The notes under the pieces were generated by a model. That model saw only the letters and a list, made by a program, of their open reading frames with translations. It ran no database searches and was not told where the DNA came from. A DNA stretch of 64,000 nt, from NCBI GenBank assembly GCA_030532135.1, contig JAUNLT010000002.1, positions 62,001 through 126,000 of the forward strand, in the 5' to 3' direction. This DNA comes from Lagierella massiliensis (GTDB taxonomy: Bacteria > Bacillota > Clostridia > Tissierellales > Peptoniphilaceae). Positions 1-7,631 of this stretch are shown one piece after another (within the stretch, counting starts at the first letter, position 1; each line of letters opens with the position of its first letter). The position numbers and the translations under genes are program-made.

Positions 1-613
1 GTAGAATGAGCATAGCAACTACTGAAACACATCCAGCTGCAATAGCAGGTATATTTCCTCTAATACCTTTTGCCAATTCATTTGCAAAGAAAAATCCCAT
101 AGCCCCACAAATTGCTCCAATTGATATAGCTCCTAGAAGCTTAGCATCTCCACCTGTAACCTTCTTACTTGCAACATCCAATTTGTCTGCAAAAAGTCCT
201 GATACAACAAGCCATGATGCTCCGTTTAAAGCTGTAACCCAAGCTGCATTAGCAAAATTAACTAAATTGTACTCGGGTGCTCCAAGAGTTGTTCCCATAG
301 CATTTGCCGCCATTTCAGATGCTGCTAATTCTGTAGGTGCCGCACCTATGATGGACAATCTCAACCACGCTAAAGGTCCTCCAATTTGAGAACTTAATCC
401 AAGCATTACTACAAAAACTCCAAATGCTGGACCGATGGCTGACATAGCTCCAATTTTAAAAGCCTTTGAAACTTCTCCAGATCCTAGATCAACTAGTACC
501 GCTGCATCTTTAACTCTTTTGTAAAAATAGATTGCTTGATAGATTACCAAAACTAGTGTAGGTACACAGGCAATCCATAGCCAAATCGAATTGGCCGCTT
601 GTAAATGTGACAT
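1..613 (-). CDS. DUF5058-like integral membrane permease (3' end off window)
   Basis: An open minus-strand frame begins at ATG 613, eight bases after a perfect AGGAGG-type site, and runs off the left edge, so only the N-terminal 204 residues are visible. The protein starts MSHLQAANSIWLWIACVP and is strongly hydrophobic, with at least four membrane segments separated by short loops (a first one around residues 8-30, others around 55-75, 125-145 and 170-200). It resembles the DUF5058 family of small-molecule permeases as I remember it; the substrate is not known to me. It is divergent from the TetR-type gene at 841, and the 18-base inverted repeat between them suggests that regulator controls it. 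Family call is from memory; membrane nature is certain. Confidence 0.65.
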   Translation of the reverse strand, partial: MSHLQAANSIWLWIACVPTLVLVIYQAIYFYKRVKDAAVLVDLGSGEVSKAFKIGAMSAIGPAFGVFVVMLGLSSQIGGPLAWLRLSIIGAAPTELAASEMAANAMGTTLGAPEYNLVNFANAAWVTALNGASWLVVSGLFADKLDVASKKVTGGDAKLLGAISIGAICGAMGFFFANELAKGIRGNIPAIAAGCVSVVAMLIL

Positions 614-715
614 AATGACCTCCTTGAATAAATCGTTTTCATGAAGAAATATATCTTCTAACTTCATTGTTACATTAACGAGATATTTTTTCAATTTGCA
701 ACTTTATCGTAATGT

Positions 716-733
716 ATTGACTGTTTAGTCAAT
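716..733. promoter_or_regulatory. 18-base inverted repeat, candidate TetR operator
   Basis: Perfect 7-bp arms ATTGACT and AGTCAAT flank a GTTT centre. The site sits in the gap between the divergent permease gene (start 613) and the TetR-type gene (start 841), where an operator for that regulator would be expected. ATTGAC also resembles a -35 hexamer, so binding could block a promoter. Binding is inferred. Confidence 0.5.
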
Positions 734-840
734 CACCTTTTACTATATTAATTTAGATTACAAAAGACTTAATTTGTCTAAAGATATTTAACAGCTTGAA
801 TAAATTGTTTTCTTAATATAAAATTTAATTGGGTGATAAT

Positions 841-1392
841 ATGGAAAAAAACACTCCTGAAGATCTCTTTAAAAAAATGCTCTTGCAGTTGGCTAAAGAG
901 AACAGACTGAAGAACCTAACTGTGGTTGATTTGGTGAATAAATCAGGACTTTCAAGACAGACATTTTATAGATATTTCTACAATATTGACGATTTGATAT
1001 ACTCTGTACATAGAGATATTGTCAAACCTGCTCACAAATCCATGGAACAATTAAACGACAGCTTTTTATTTTTAGACTTATATGTAAGACTTATGGACAA
1101 TTACAGATTTTATTATAAGCAAATTATTTCATTTAACCCTCATACTCCATTTGTAGATAAGTATATTAATGAAACTAAAATACGTATGCTAAAATATACA
1201 TTTAATACTAATACCCATGAAATTCTTGAAAGTCAAAGACTTTATTTTGCATATACTTTCTACTACGTTGGATTTTGCATTACCCTTTTGGAATGGTTAA
1301 AAAATGACAATAATATCACAGCAAATGAGCTATATATCTCATATAGAAAATTAATTCCAGAAAGTCTAGTTCCTTATCTTTCAACAAAATAA
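841..1392 (+). CDS. TetR/AcrR family transcriptional regulator
   Basis: A 183-residue DNA-binding protein. Residues around 20-50 form a TetR helix-turn-helix ending in the typical SRQTFYRYFYNIDDL recognition region. The C-terminal ligand domain is helical and aromatic-rich, like the DhaS/TetR_C_8 group. The start is taken as ATG 841 because GGGTGAT lies just upstream; an in-frame TTG at 829 overlaps that site. The divergent neighbour is a membrane permease and an inverted repeat lies between them, so local autoregulation plus control of the permease is likely. The effector cannot be read from the sequence. Confidence 0.85.
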   Translation: MEKNTPEDLFKKMLLQLAKENRLKNLTVVDLVNKSGLSRQTFYRYFYNIDDLIYSVHRDIVKPAHKSMEQLNDSFLFLDLYVRLMDNYRFYYKQIISFNPHTPFVDKYINETKIRMLKYTFNTNTHEILESQRLYFAYTFYYVGFCITLLEWLKNDNNITANELYISYRKLIPESLVPYLSTK

Positions 1393-1429
1393 GGTAGCAT
1401 ATGAAACACAAGTTCCAATATGCTACCTT
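1391..1429. terminator. Convergent hairpin between tetR-type gene and radical SAM gene
   Basis: Perfect 12-bp arms AAGGTAGCATAT / ATATGCTACCTT with a 15-base loop start at the stop codon of the TetR-type gene. On the minus strand the stem is followed by TATTTTGTT, so it probably ends the radical SAM operon; on the plus strand only three Ts follow. It can serve both convergent transcripts. Confidence 0.7.
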
Positions 1430-1431
1430 TC

Positions 1432-1443
1432 GCTAAACTTAGC
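1432..1443 (-). promoter_or_regulatory. Candidate SECIS hairpin of the radical SAM selenoprotein mRNA
   Basis: Thirteen bases after the in-frame UGA (1457-1459) the minus-strand RNA can fold GCUA-AGUU-UAGC, a short stem with a G/U-containing loop. Bacterial SECIS elements sit directly downstream of the UGA with a G and U exposed in the loop. The spacing to the loop matches the hairpin after the grdB UGA. The stop codon UAA of the extended reading frame is inside the hairpin. Prediction only. Confidence 0.4.
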
Positions 1444-2392
1444 TTAATGAACCTCCTCAAGATGATCCTGCTCCCGCAGTACATCCATAGCAGTGATTTC
1501 CGATAGAAATTTTCCTCTTAAAATCAAAATCTTCAGGTAAAGTCTTTATATTTAATTTTTGATTGCTATTTAATCCCATACTCAAATTGAAATCACAGTC
1601 GTAAATTTTTCCGTCATAGTCAACCGATATGGCATCAAGACACATTAATCCCTTTAATACTTCGTCATTAAAAGCAGTCTCAAGCTTTTTCATATATCTA
1701 TCATAATTAGAACTTTTTAAAAGCCAATTTTTAAATCTTCCTATAGGCATATTAGTAATAGAATAAAGATTATTAAAAATAATTCCGTACTCTTCTTTAA
1801 GTTTTTTTCTATAAATATCTTCAAGTTCTTTTTGATTTCCAGGTAATATTGCTCCCGATGGATTGTATACTAGATTTAAATTTAGTTTTTTTCCATATCC
1901 AAGTTCATTTAATTTTTTTAATACTATTATACTCGAATCGTAAACGCCATCTCCTCTAACCCTATCAGTTTTTGATTTTTCATAAAAAGGAAGGGATGCA
2001 AAAACCTCAACTTTATTTTCTTTTAAAAATTCTAAATCATATCCTTTTTTTAGGTAGATAGATAAATTTGTTCTTACGATTATATTTTCTGCAAAGTCTC
2101 TAAGTTCTTCAACTAAGTATTTAAATACTTTACTCATCTCTGGAGAACCTCCCGTTAAGTCAAGCACTTTAAAGTTTTCGCTTTTAAAGACTTTAATGCA
2201 CGCCTTTGCAGTTTCCATATCCATATCCTCTGTCATATGTGGTCCACAACTCAAATGACAGTGTTTGCAAGATAAGTTACATCTTCTAGTCAAATTAATT
2301 TGCATTGTAGAAGGTTTAGAATTAGAAATTAACTCACCTGCTCTTTTAAAAAAAGGGGTTATCACATTTTTGTTTTCTAAAGAAAAAGTCAT
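1439..2392 (-). CDS. Radical SAM / Cys-rich selenoprotein (ArsS/rSAM_SeCys family), Sec near C-terminus
   Basis: Radical SAM enzyme with the CxxxCxxC cluster motif at Cys38, Cys42, Cys45 and a further Cys49. A Cys-rich C-terminal domain (DUF3641-like) follows, ending NHCYGCTAGAGSS. An ordinary reading stops at TGA 1457-1459, but the frame continues Sec-Gly-Gly-Ser-Leu-Ser to TAA at 1439-1441, giving 317 residues with Sec312. GSS(C/U)GG is the characteristic C-terminal end of this family, so the UGA is read as selenocysteine, supported by selA, selB and tRNA-Sec in the same window. It is the last gene of the eight-gene cluster and overlaps the CMD gene by one base (TAATG). Homologues are annotated as arsenosugar-related ArsS; no arsM is present here, so the substrate is open. 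Confidence 0.9.
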
Positions 2393-2730
2393 TAAATTTC
2401 TAGCTCCTCAGCTACTTTTGTCATTTGAATTCCATGGGCAAGAACAGCTCCACCTGTAATGGCACTTGCAACATGTACCGCTTCCATCATCTGCTCTGTA
2501 GTATATCCACTTTCAAGTGACGCATTTGTATATGCTTCAATACAATATGGACAACTTACTGCATGGGCAACGGCAAGTGCAATTAAATTTTTTTCTCTGG
2601 TGGTAAGAGTTCCCTCTTGAAAAACAGGTCCATAATATTTTAAAAATGAGTCCCATAATTTTTTTCCATGCTCTCCAATTTTTCCATTATTGAAGTCTTC
2701 TAAATCTTTTCTTTCAAAATATTCTGCCAT
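2392..2730 (-). CDS. Carboxymuconolactone decarboxylase / AhpD-like protein with CPYC motif
   Basis: A 112-residue AhpD-fold protein with the redox motif Cys60-Pro-Tyr-Cys63 in AHAVSCPYCIEAY. This is the 'peroxidase-like' small protein that accompanies the radical SAM selenoprotein in many genomes; some relatives have Sec at the first Cys, but here it is TGT. It begins one base after the C_GCAxxG_C_C gene ends and overlaps the radical SAM start, so the genes are translationally coupled. A thiol-disulfide or peroxide-linked redox role is inferred from the motif; the substrate is unknown. Confidence 0.85.
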   Translation of the reverse strand: MAEYFERKDLEDFNNGKIGEHGKKLWDSFLKYYGPVFQEGTLTTREKNLIALAVAHAVSCPYCIEAYTNASLESGYTTEQMMEAVHVASAITGGAVLAHGIQMTKVAEELEI

Positions 2731-2731
2731 A

Positions 2732-3163
2732 TTAATTCTCCTTTAAAATCTTTTCTAATATTTCAATCGTTTCGTAGATTATGCTTGGGCAAATTTTATT
2801 GTATAGTGTTAAACCCTTTGAAAAAGCTTTTTTACTCTCTATTTCATCAATTTCTAAAATACTCTTACAAGTATTTGAAGGTGATTTTTCATTAAAGTAA
2901 TTATCAAATTCTCTTCTCTTTAGCTTGAATAAGTCCTTGTCTTTATTTGTAAAATCTGTTCCATAATAATGACCTAAAACTAAATACGCTGAAATTACTA
3001 CTCCACAAGTTTTGCCCTTCCCCATGCCACCCCCAAGTAAAGAAGTAAGTCTAAGGGCTTCATCAATTTCCATATTCAAGTCCTTTGCAAAATATGAAAA
3101 GACTATTTGTGCACAATTAAATCCTTTATCTTTCATTGTTTCAGCATAGTTTTTTGGCGTCAT
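2732..3163 (-). CDS. C_GCAxxG_C_C family (redox-associated) protein
   Basis: A 143-residue protein of the C_GCAxxG_C_C type: GFNCAQ with Cys17, then a glycine-rich GGGMGKGKTCG stretch with Cys53 and two later cysteines (in SNTCKS and KICPS). The four spaced cysteines probably bind a metal or Fe-S centre or form redox pairs; the family is uncharacterised as far as I know. It overlaps the upstream Fe-S protein gene by 4 bases (ATGA). Its place between an Fe-S oxidoreductase-like protein and the AhpD-like protein suggests an electron-transfer step. Confidence 0.8.
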   Translation of the reverse strand: MTPKNYAETMKDKGFNCAQIVFSYFAKDLNMEIDEALRLTSLLGGGMGKGKTCGVVISAYLVLGHYYGTDFTNKDKDLFKLKRREFDNYFNEKSPSNTCKSILEIDEIESKKAFSKGLTLYNKICPSIIYETIEILEKILKEN

Positions 3164-4113
3164 CTATCTCTCCTATAATTCCTCAATTCTAAGCTACCGG
3201 GAAGAAATTTCAGTTTTTCATCTTCTTTTATTCCTAAAATTTCACAAAGAATATGTCCTGTTAAATTTAGATTGCTTTTCTTAAACCTTCCTGAACAGCT
3301 TGCACAATAGGTGGTAATAGGAAGTTTTTTTTCTTTTAATTTTTCTATAAACCCATTTGCAATCTCTGGCTCAAATCCAATTGCAAGCCCACCTAATCCA
3401 CAACATTGTACCGATTCAAAGGGAGTTTCTAAATTTGGTACATAGTACTTTACATCATTGAGAACTTCTTTTGTTTCCCTATCAGGGCATGGAATAAATA
3501 AGTTTTTTTTCTCATATATTTTATCTCCAATTCCAAGTTCCCTAAGTTCTCTATAAATTGAAACCACTTCCACATCAAAATGCTCTTTAAAAAAATAGTA
3601 ACAATTCATACATGTGGTTACAATTCTTTTAACACCCTTCTCTTTAAAGATTTTATTTAGTCTATTTCTATCTCTATGTATTCTCTTTAAATCTCCTGTT
3701 TCAAAAATTGGCTTTCCACAACACTCTAGAGTAAAGTCTATGCCTTTTTCTAAAAATAAATCTATCAAAAATTTTGAAGTCTTCGGGTATTGTCTAGGAA
3801 ATGAACACCCTAAAAACAAGATCGTATCTGACTTTTTCTTTACAGTATTTCTAAATATATAAGGTGACTTTTCCAGTTTTATAAAAGTAAAACCTTTAGT
3901 TTCTCCCATTCTATGTATACTTGATATCTTTCTTCCATCCAAGTCAAGGGGACATACAACCTTACACTCACCACATAGAAAACAGCTATACTTTAAATCT
4001 ATTCGTTTTGTATAATCTTTTAAATTCAATTTGTATTTAGTTAAAAAATCACAGTTTTTAGTACATTTACCACATTCAATACATTTATCGCTTACATATT
4101 CTAAATAATTCAT
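3160..4113 (-). CDS. 4Fe-4S / CCG-domain (heterodisulfide reductase-like) protein
   Basis: 317 residues. The N-terminus carries two ferredoxin-type 4Fe-4S motifs (Cys11, 14, 17, 21 and Cys44, 47, 50, 54). Two CCG-type domains follow (CCGKP near 130 and CCGLGG near 235), each with a later CxxC (TTCMNCYYF and TYCASCSGRF). This is the HdrD/GlpC-like plan of proteins passing electrons to a disulfide or small-molecule acceptor. ATGA overlaps join it to the glycosyltransferase gene upstream and the C_GCAxxG_C_C gene downstream. It probably supplies electrons within the cluster; donor and acceptor are not evident. Confidence 0.8.
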   Translation of the reverse strand: MNYLEYVSDKCIECGKCTKNCDFLTKYKLNLKDYTKRIDLKYSCFLCGECKVVCPLDLDGRKISSIHRMGETKGFTFIKLEKSPYIFRNTVKKKSDTILFLGCSFPRQYPKTSKFLIDLFLEKGIDFTLECCGKPIFETGDLKRIHRDRNRLNKIFKEKGVKRIVTTCMNCYYFFKEHFDVEVVSIYRELRELGIGDKIYEKKNLFIPCPDRETKEVLNDVKYYVPNLETPFESVQCCGLGGLAIGFEPEIANGFIEKLKEKKLPITTYCASCSGRFKKSNLNLTGHILCEILGIKEDEKLKFLPGSLELRNYRRDR

Positions 4114-4778
4114 CTTATATCCTTATATAGTTGTGCTATAGTTTCAGGATTAACCCCTCGTCTATACATACTTTGATACTTTTGCATCTTATACATGGTC
4201 CTTATAATCCCTTCTCTTTCAAATCTAACAGACCTTGTGATAATTTTGCTATCACATTGATTTACTCTAATTCCCTGATTTTTTATATCTATTGATAATT
4301 TGTAATCCTCCATTATTGGAATTTCTTCAAATCCTCCTATTTCTTCAAATAGCTTTCTAGTCAAAAAAATTCCCTGGTCTCCAAACGCTATACCTCTTAA
4401 CTTAACTCTTAATCTTGACATTAGGCCACAAATTTTCATAAGTGGATGGTTTGAGTCAAAGTGTAGTTTTAGACAGCCAAATGGGCTAATCTCTAAACTT
4501 TTTTCTATTTCATTTAAAATATTGTCTTCAAATATACTATCACAATGTAAAAATAAAAGTATCTCTCCTGTAGACTGTTTGACACCATTATTCATCTGAA
4601 AACTTCTTCCCTTTTTTGAGATAATAAATCTCTCATTTGGATATTTTTGTTTAAGTTTAATATCTTCCTTGGTTATAACAAAAAGCAACTCATAAATTCC
4701 TTTTAGTTTTGTTTTTTGTGCTAAAAAGTTTTTAAAAGCTGCTTCTTCTTTATAAACGGGAACTATTATGGAAATCAT
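4110..4778 (-). CDS. Family 2 glycosyltransferase, TIGR04283-like (rSAM/selenodomain-associated)
   Basis: 222 residues with a GT-A fold: MISIIVPVYKEE at the N-terminus, a DxD-like LFLHCDS motif near residue 77, and the subfamily signature FGDQGIFL...GGFEEIPIMEDYKLS around 130-165. No membrane segment is evident. This subfamily occurs beside radical SAM selenoproteins and is named 'arsenosugar biosynthesis glycosyltransferase' in databases. What it glycosylates here is unknown. It is coupled to its neighbours by ATGA overlaps on both sides. Confidence 0.8.
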   Translation of the reverse strand: MISIIVPVYKEEAAFKNFLAQKTKLKGIYELLFVITKEDIKLKQKYPNERFIISKKGRSFQMNNGVKQSTGEILLFLHCDSIFEDNILNEIEKSLEISPFGCLKLHFDSNHPLMKICGLMSRLRVKLRGIAFGDQGIFLTRKLFEEIGGFEEIPIMEDYKLSIDIKNQGIRVNQCDSKIITRSVRFEREGIIRTMYKMQKYQSMYRRGVNPETIAQLYKDIR

Positions 4779-5434
4779 ATCTTGCCCTTTTTCTTTAAAT
4801 ATTTTGCCATTAAATTTGATATTATCACAAGTAAAATCATAAATATCACAGACATTAAAAACTCTATGGATCTATAGTCGATGGATTTATCTCCCATATT
4901 TAAATATACAATAGTCCCGGGCATAATGCCAAATATAGATATAATTATATACTTTTTAAGTCCTATATTTAATAATCCTGACATATAATTTATTATATTA
5001 TATGGGATAATTGGAGTAAGTCTTAATACAAATAAATAAAATCCAATATTAGTTTCTTTTGATTTCAATCTTTTTTTAACATCTTCGCTCAAGTGCTTTT
5101 CTAATAACTTATCCACTTGCTCTTTACCAATATACCTTGCAATAAGATACATTAAAATACAGTTTATTACAGCACCTATAATTGTATAAAAAGTTCCTTT
5201 CCATAACCCGAAGGCAATTCCTGCAGCAAGTGCAAGTACTGGAACTGGAAAGAAAAATATTGGAAGTATGGAGAATAATAAAATATATATTAAAGGTGCA
5301 AAAGAGCCACCTTTTTTGATAATCTCTCTAACTTTTTCAAAAGGCAAATATTTTAAAATTATTACCGATAGCACTAAAATTAGTACTATTAAAAGTATTT
5401 TAGTTTTTCTTTGTACGTTTTTCTTGTCTGTCAT
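4775..5434 (-). CDS. TVP38/TMEM64 (DedA superfamily) membrane protein, second copy
   Basis: 219 residues with about five membrane segments and the VTT/DedA-type core: FFPVPVLALAAGIAFG around 60-75, then LFVLRLTPIIPYNIINYMSG around 135-155. The family is thought to move lipids or small solutes across membranes. Its start lies 35 bases inside the preceding TVP38 gene, which it resembles in domain plan but not closely in sequence, so this is an old duplication or an obligate pair. Its presence in the cluster suggests membrane transport or processing of the pathway's product. Confidence 0.8.
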   Translation of the reverse strand: MTDKKNVQRKTKILLIVLILVLSVIILKYLPFEKVREIIKKGGSFAPLIYILLFSILPIFFFPVPVLALAAGIAFGLWKGTFYTIIGAVINCILMYLIARYIGKEQVDKLLEKHLSEDVKKRLKSKETNIGFYLFVLRLTPIIPYNIINYMSGLLNIGLKKYIIISIFGIMPGTIVYLNMGDKSIDYRSIEFLMSVIFMILLVIISNLMAKYLKKKGKI

Positions 5435-6113
5435 TGTATATCTTCTTAACCATATATAAAATTACTGAAAGTGCAAATAAGCTTAGAAGTCCGATTACTA
5501 GAGTCTTAGCTGACCCACTTAACTCGCCCACCTTTGAGTATATGATTGTGGCAGGAAGTTGACCAAGTCCTGTTGCGACAAAGAACTTCCAAAAGGACAT
5601 GGGAGTAAGTCCTGCAGCATAACTTACTGCATCAAATGAAATAAAAGGAAGAAGTCTACAAACTAAGATAGTATAATTACCATATTTTTCAAAAAACTCA
5701 TCTACAGATTCAAGCGCAGTCTTAGTTGCAATTTTTTCTACCACATCTCTACCAAGGATTCTAGAAATGTAAAAACACATTACAGCTCCTACCATGGCAG
5801 AAGACCATGAGAGTAAAGCTCCCTTTGCCCACCCAAATATTGCTGCATTTGCTAGGGTTATGAAAAAGGCAGGTACAGGCGATATGATGGACTGAAGTAT
5901 CATAAGTAAAAATGAAATTATAGCAGCATATGTCCCATAACTTCTTATATAATTTATCACACCGTCTAGATCCAATTTAGTGAGGGTCTTTATAGAACTA
6001 TTTATTCCTTTATTTATTGACGGAACAAAAAAATACAAAAGCAAACAAATTCCAAGGATAAGTAAAAGCACTATTCTCCTTTTACTTTCAGAGGTCATAT
6101 TCTTATTGTCCAT
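5400..6113 (-). CDS. TVP38/TMEM64 (DedA superfamily) membrane protein, first copy
   Basis: 237 residues. There is one N-terminal membrane anchor (about 13-30), then the VTT domain with SPVPAFFITLANAAIFG around 75-95 and VCRLLPFISFDAVSYAAGLTP around 150-170. The C-terminus is basic. It overlaps the preceding DUF2064 gene by 11 bases and the following TVP38 gene by 35, showing one co-translated operon. Function is inferred only at family level. Confidence 0.8.
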   Translation of the reverse strand: MDNKNMTSESKRRIVLLLILGICLLLYFFVPSINKGINSSIKTLTKLDLDGVINYIRSYGTYAAIISFLLMILQSIISPVPAFFITLANAAIFGWAKGALLSWSSAMVGAVMCFYISRILGRDVVEKIATKTALESVDEFFEKYGNYTILVCRLLPFISFDAVSYAAGLTPMSFWKFFVATGLGQLPATIIYSKVGELSGSAKTLVIGLLSLFALSVILYMVKKIYNDRQEKRTKKN

Positions 6114-6741
6114 ATTTTATAATCCTTTCAAATTCACAAATATTCTTGTTTTTATTTCCTGTTATTAAATTAAAATCTCCTATGTCATCCACATCCAAAA
6201 TTTCTTCAAGTAAACCATAGGTCAATCTGGTTTCTACAATTCTTTGAATTAGATTCTTAAGCACTTCACTGTGACCAGATTTCTCTTCATTAAAAATTTC
6301 ATGTCTTTTCTTCATTCCGATTAATCCATATCCCCCATCTTTTACAGGGCCTATGACAATATCTTTTGTATCTAACATGTTAAAAGCCTTATCCATGTAG
6401 GACTTGTCAATCCCAACAATGTCCGAACCTACAAGTATCACCTTATCATAGCCCTTTTCAAGGGTTTCGTAGATGGAATTTGCTATCTTTTCATTCAAAT
6501 TTTTGCCCTTTTGACCATAAAACTTCTCAAATTTTAAAATACTTTCCATTAAATCAACTTTTTCTATAGGATATATATATATGAAAATATCTCTTTTTGT
6601 ACTTTTTATACAATTGAATATATTTTCTAGTAAAATGGTATGAATTTTACAACTATCTTCCTTTGAAAAATCCGGCATCAACCGAGTCTTAGTTTTTCCT
6701 GGCACTGGCACTCTTGTAAATAATATAATCGCTTCTCTCAT
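6103..6741 (-). CDS. DUF2064 / TIGR04282-like nucleotidyl- or glycosyl-transferase
   Basis: 212 residues with the GT-A-like fold of the TIGR04282 family: LFTRVPVPGKTKTRLMP at the N-terminus (loop binding a nucleotide-sugar or NTP), VGSDIVGID near 102 and DGGYGLIGM near 137. It is first in the cluster and pairs with the TIGR04283-type enzyme at 4110. The ATG at 6741 fits the family N-terminus but has no Shine-Dalgarno; a terminator hairpin ends only a few bases upstream. Product unknown; the database label 'arsenosugar biosynthesis' is not supported here by an arsM gene. Confidence 0.8.
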   Translation of the reverse strand: MREAIILFTRVPVPGKTKTRLMPDFSKEDSCKIHTILLENIFNCIKSTKRDIFIYIYPIEKVDLMESILKFEKFYGQKGKNLNEKIANSIYETLEKGYDKVILVGSDIVGIDKSYMDKAFNMLDTKDIVIGPVKDGGYGLIGMKKRHEIFNEEKSGHSEVLKNLIQRIVETRLTYGLLEEILDVDDIGDFNLITGNKNKNICEFERIIKYGQ

Positions 6742-6746
6742 AACAT

Positions 6747-6779
6747 AATAAAAAGAGCCACTCCAAATAGAGTAGCTCT
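6747..6779 (-). terminator. Terminator between rhodanese lipoprotein and selenoprotein cluster
   Basis: On the minus strand, AGAGCTACTC and GAGTGGCTCT form a 10-bp stem with one G-U pair around CTATTTG-type loop bases, followed by TTTTATTAT. It lies after the rhodanese stop (6788) and ends six bases before the ATG of the DUF2064 gene. Confidence 0.75.
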
Positions 6780-6787
6780 AAATAAAA

Positions 6788-7525
6788 CTATTTTACCAAG
6801 TCATATTCGTATTCTTTTGTTCCTTCAATAACATTGAATACTTCATATCCTTTTTCCTCTAGAGCCTTAGCTACTTCACTGCTCTTATTTCCTGTAAAAC
6901 AGTAAGCTATAACAGGTTTTCCCTCAGGAACTTTGTCCATATTGTCATCTACAGCATCAAATGGTACTGAAACCGCTCCCTCAATATGTCCTTCTTTGTA
7001 ATCTTCTTCAGGTCTTGCATCAACAACTGTTGCATCATCCTTCATAGCTAGAAAATCTTTTGCAGTAAGATTTGAATAAGTTACAATATTTTCATATTCG
7101 TAAGATTTAACTCCGTCTGCATTTGTAACGTCTTTATATCCGTTTTCTACCAATATATCTGCTACTTTTCCACTTTTATTTCCAGTGTTACAGTATAGTA
7201 TAATTGGAAAATCTTTATAATCAGCTAAAACTTCTGGGTCCGCTTCAACATCGTCTATTGGAACGTTTATCGCATGTTTTAAATGACCTTCATCGTATTC
7301 TTCTTTAGATCTTACATCAACTACTAAAACTTTATCTTTCTTTTTATTATCAGCTTGTAAAGCATCTAGTTCTTTACCATCCATAGTCTTCACATCCGCT
7401 ACTTGATCACTAACAGCTTGACCATTACTGTCAGTTGCATTATTAGTGTCTCCTGGTTTATCACAAGCAGTTAGAGTTAATGCAGATACTGCTACAATTC
7501 CTAATAAGATTCTTTTAAAATTCAT
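6788..7525 (-). CDS. Double-rhodanese lipoprotein
   Basis: 245 residues. A signal peptide with lipobox LTAC puts the lipidated Cys at residue 21. Two rhodanese domains follow (about 48-140 and 150-245), each with its own active Cys loop: LYCNTGNKSG and AYCFTGNKSS. Both keep the Cys, unlike two-domain thiosulfate sulfurtransferases whose N-terminal domain is inactive, so this looks like a recent internal duplication of a single-domain sulfur carrier. Located outside the membrane, it could carry sulfane sulfur or selenium. It lies upstream of the selenoprotein cluster but is separated by a terminator. Confidence 0.85.
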   Translation of the reverse strand: MNFKRILLGIVAVSALTLTACDKPGDTNNATDSNGQAVSDQVADVKTMDGKELDALQADNKKKDKVLVVDVRSKEEYDEGHLKHAINVPIDDVEADPEVLADYKDFPIILYCNTGNKSGKVADILVENGYKDVTNADGVKSYEYENIVTYSNLTAKDFLAMKDDATVVDARPEEDYKEGHIEGAVSVPFDAVDDNMDKVPEGKPVIAYCFTGNKSSEVAKALEEKGYEVFNVIEGTKEYEYDLVK

Positions 7526-7631
7526 ATTTCCTCCTAAATTTTTTTAATTATTTATCAGAAATTATTATATCATAGATTATAAAAGAATCAACACTTATTT
7601 AAAAATCTTATTTATGTTTATAAAATAGAGA

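Noticed and set aside
4110-4112. TGA stops within the cluster (4110, 4775, 3160) as further Sec codons
   Set aside because: Each is part of an ATGA stop-start overlap and the proteins end at normal family lengths.
1439-6741. Calling the cluster an arsenosugar biosynthesis operon
   Set aside because: The labels come from family names only; no arsM, arsR or arsenite transporter is present in the window.
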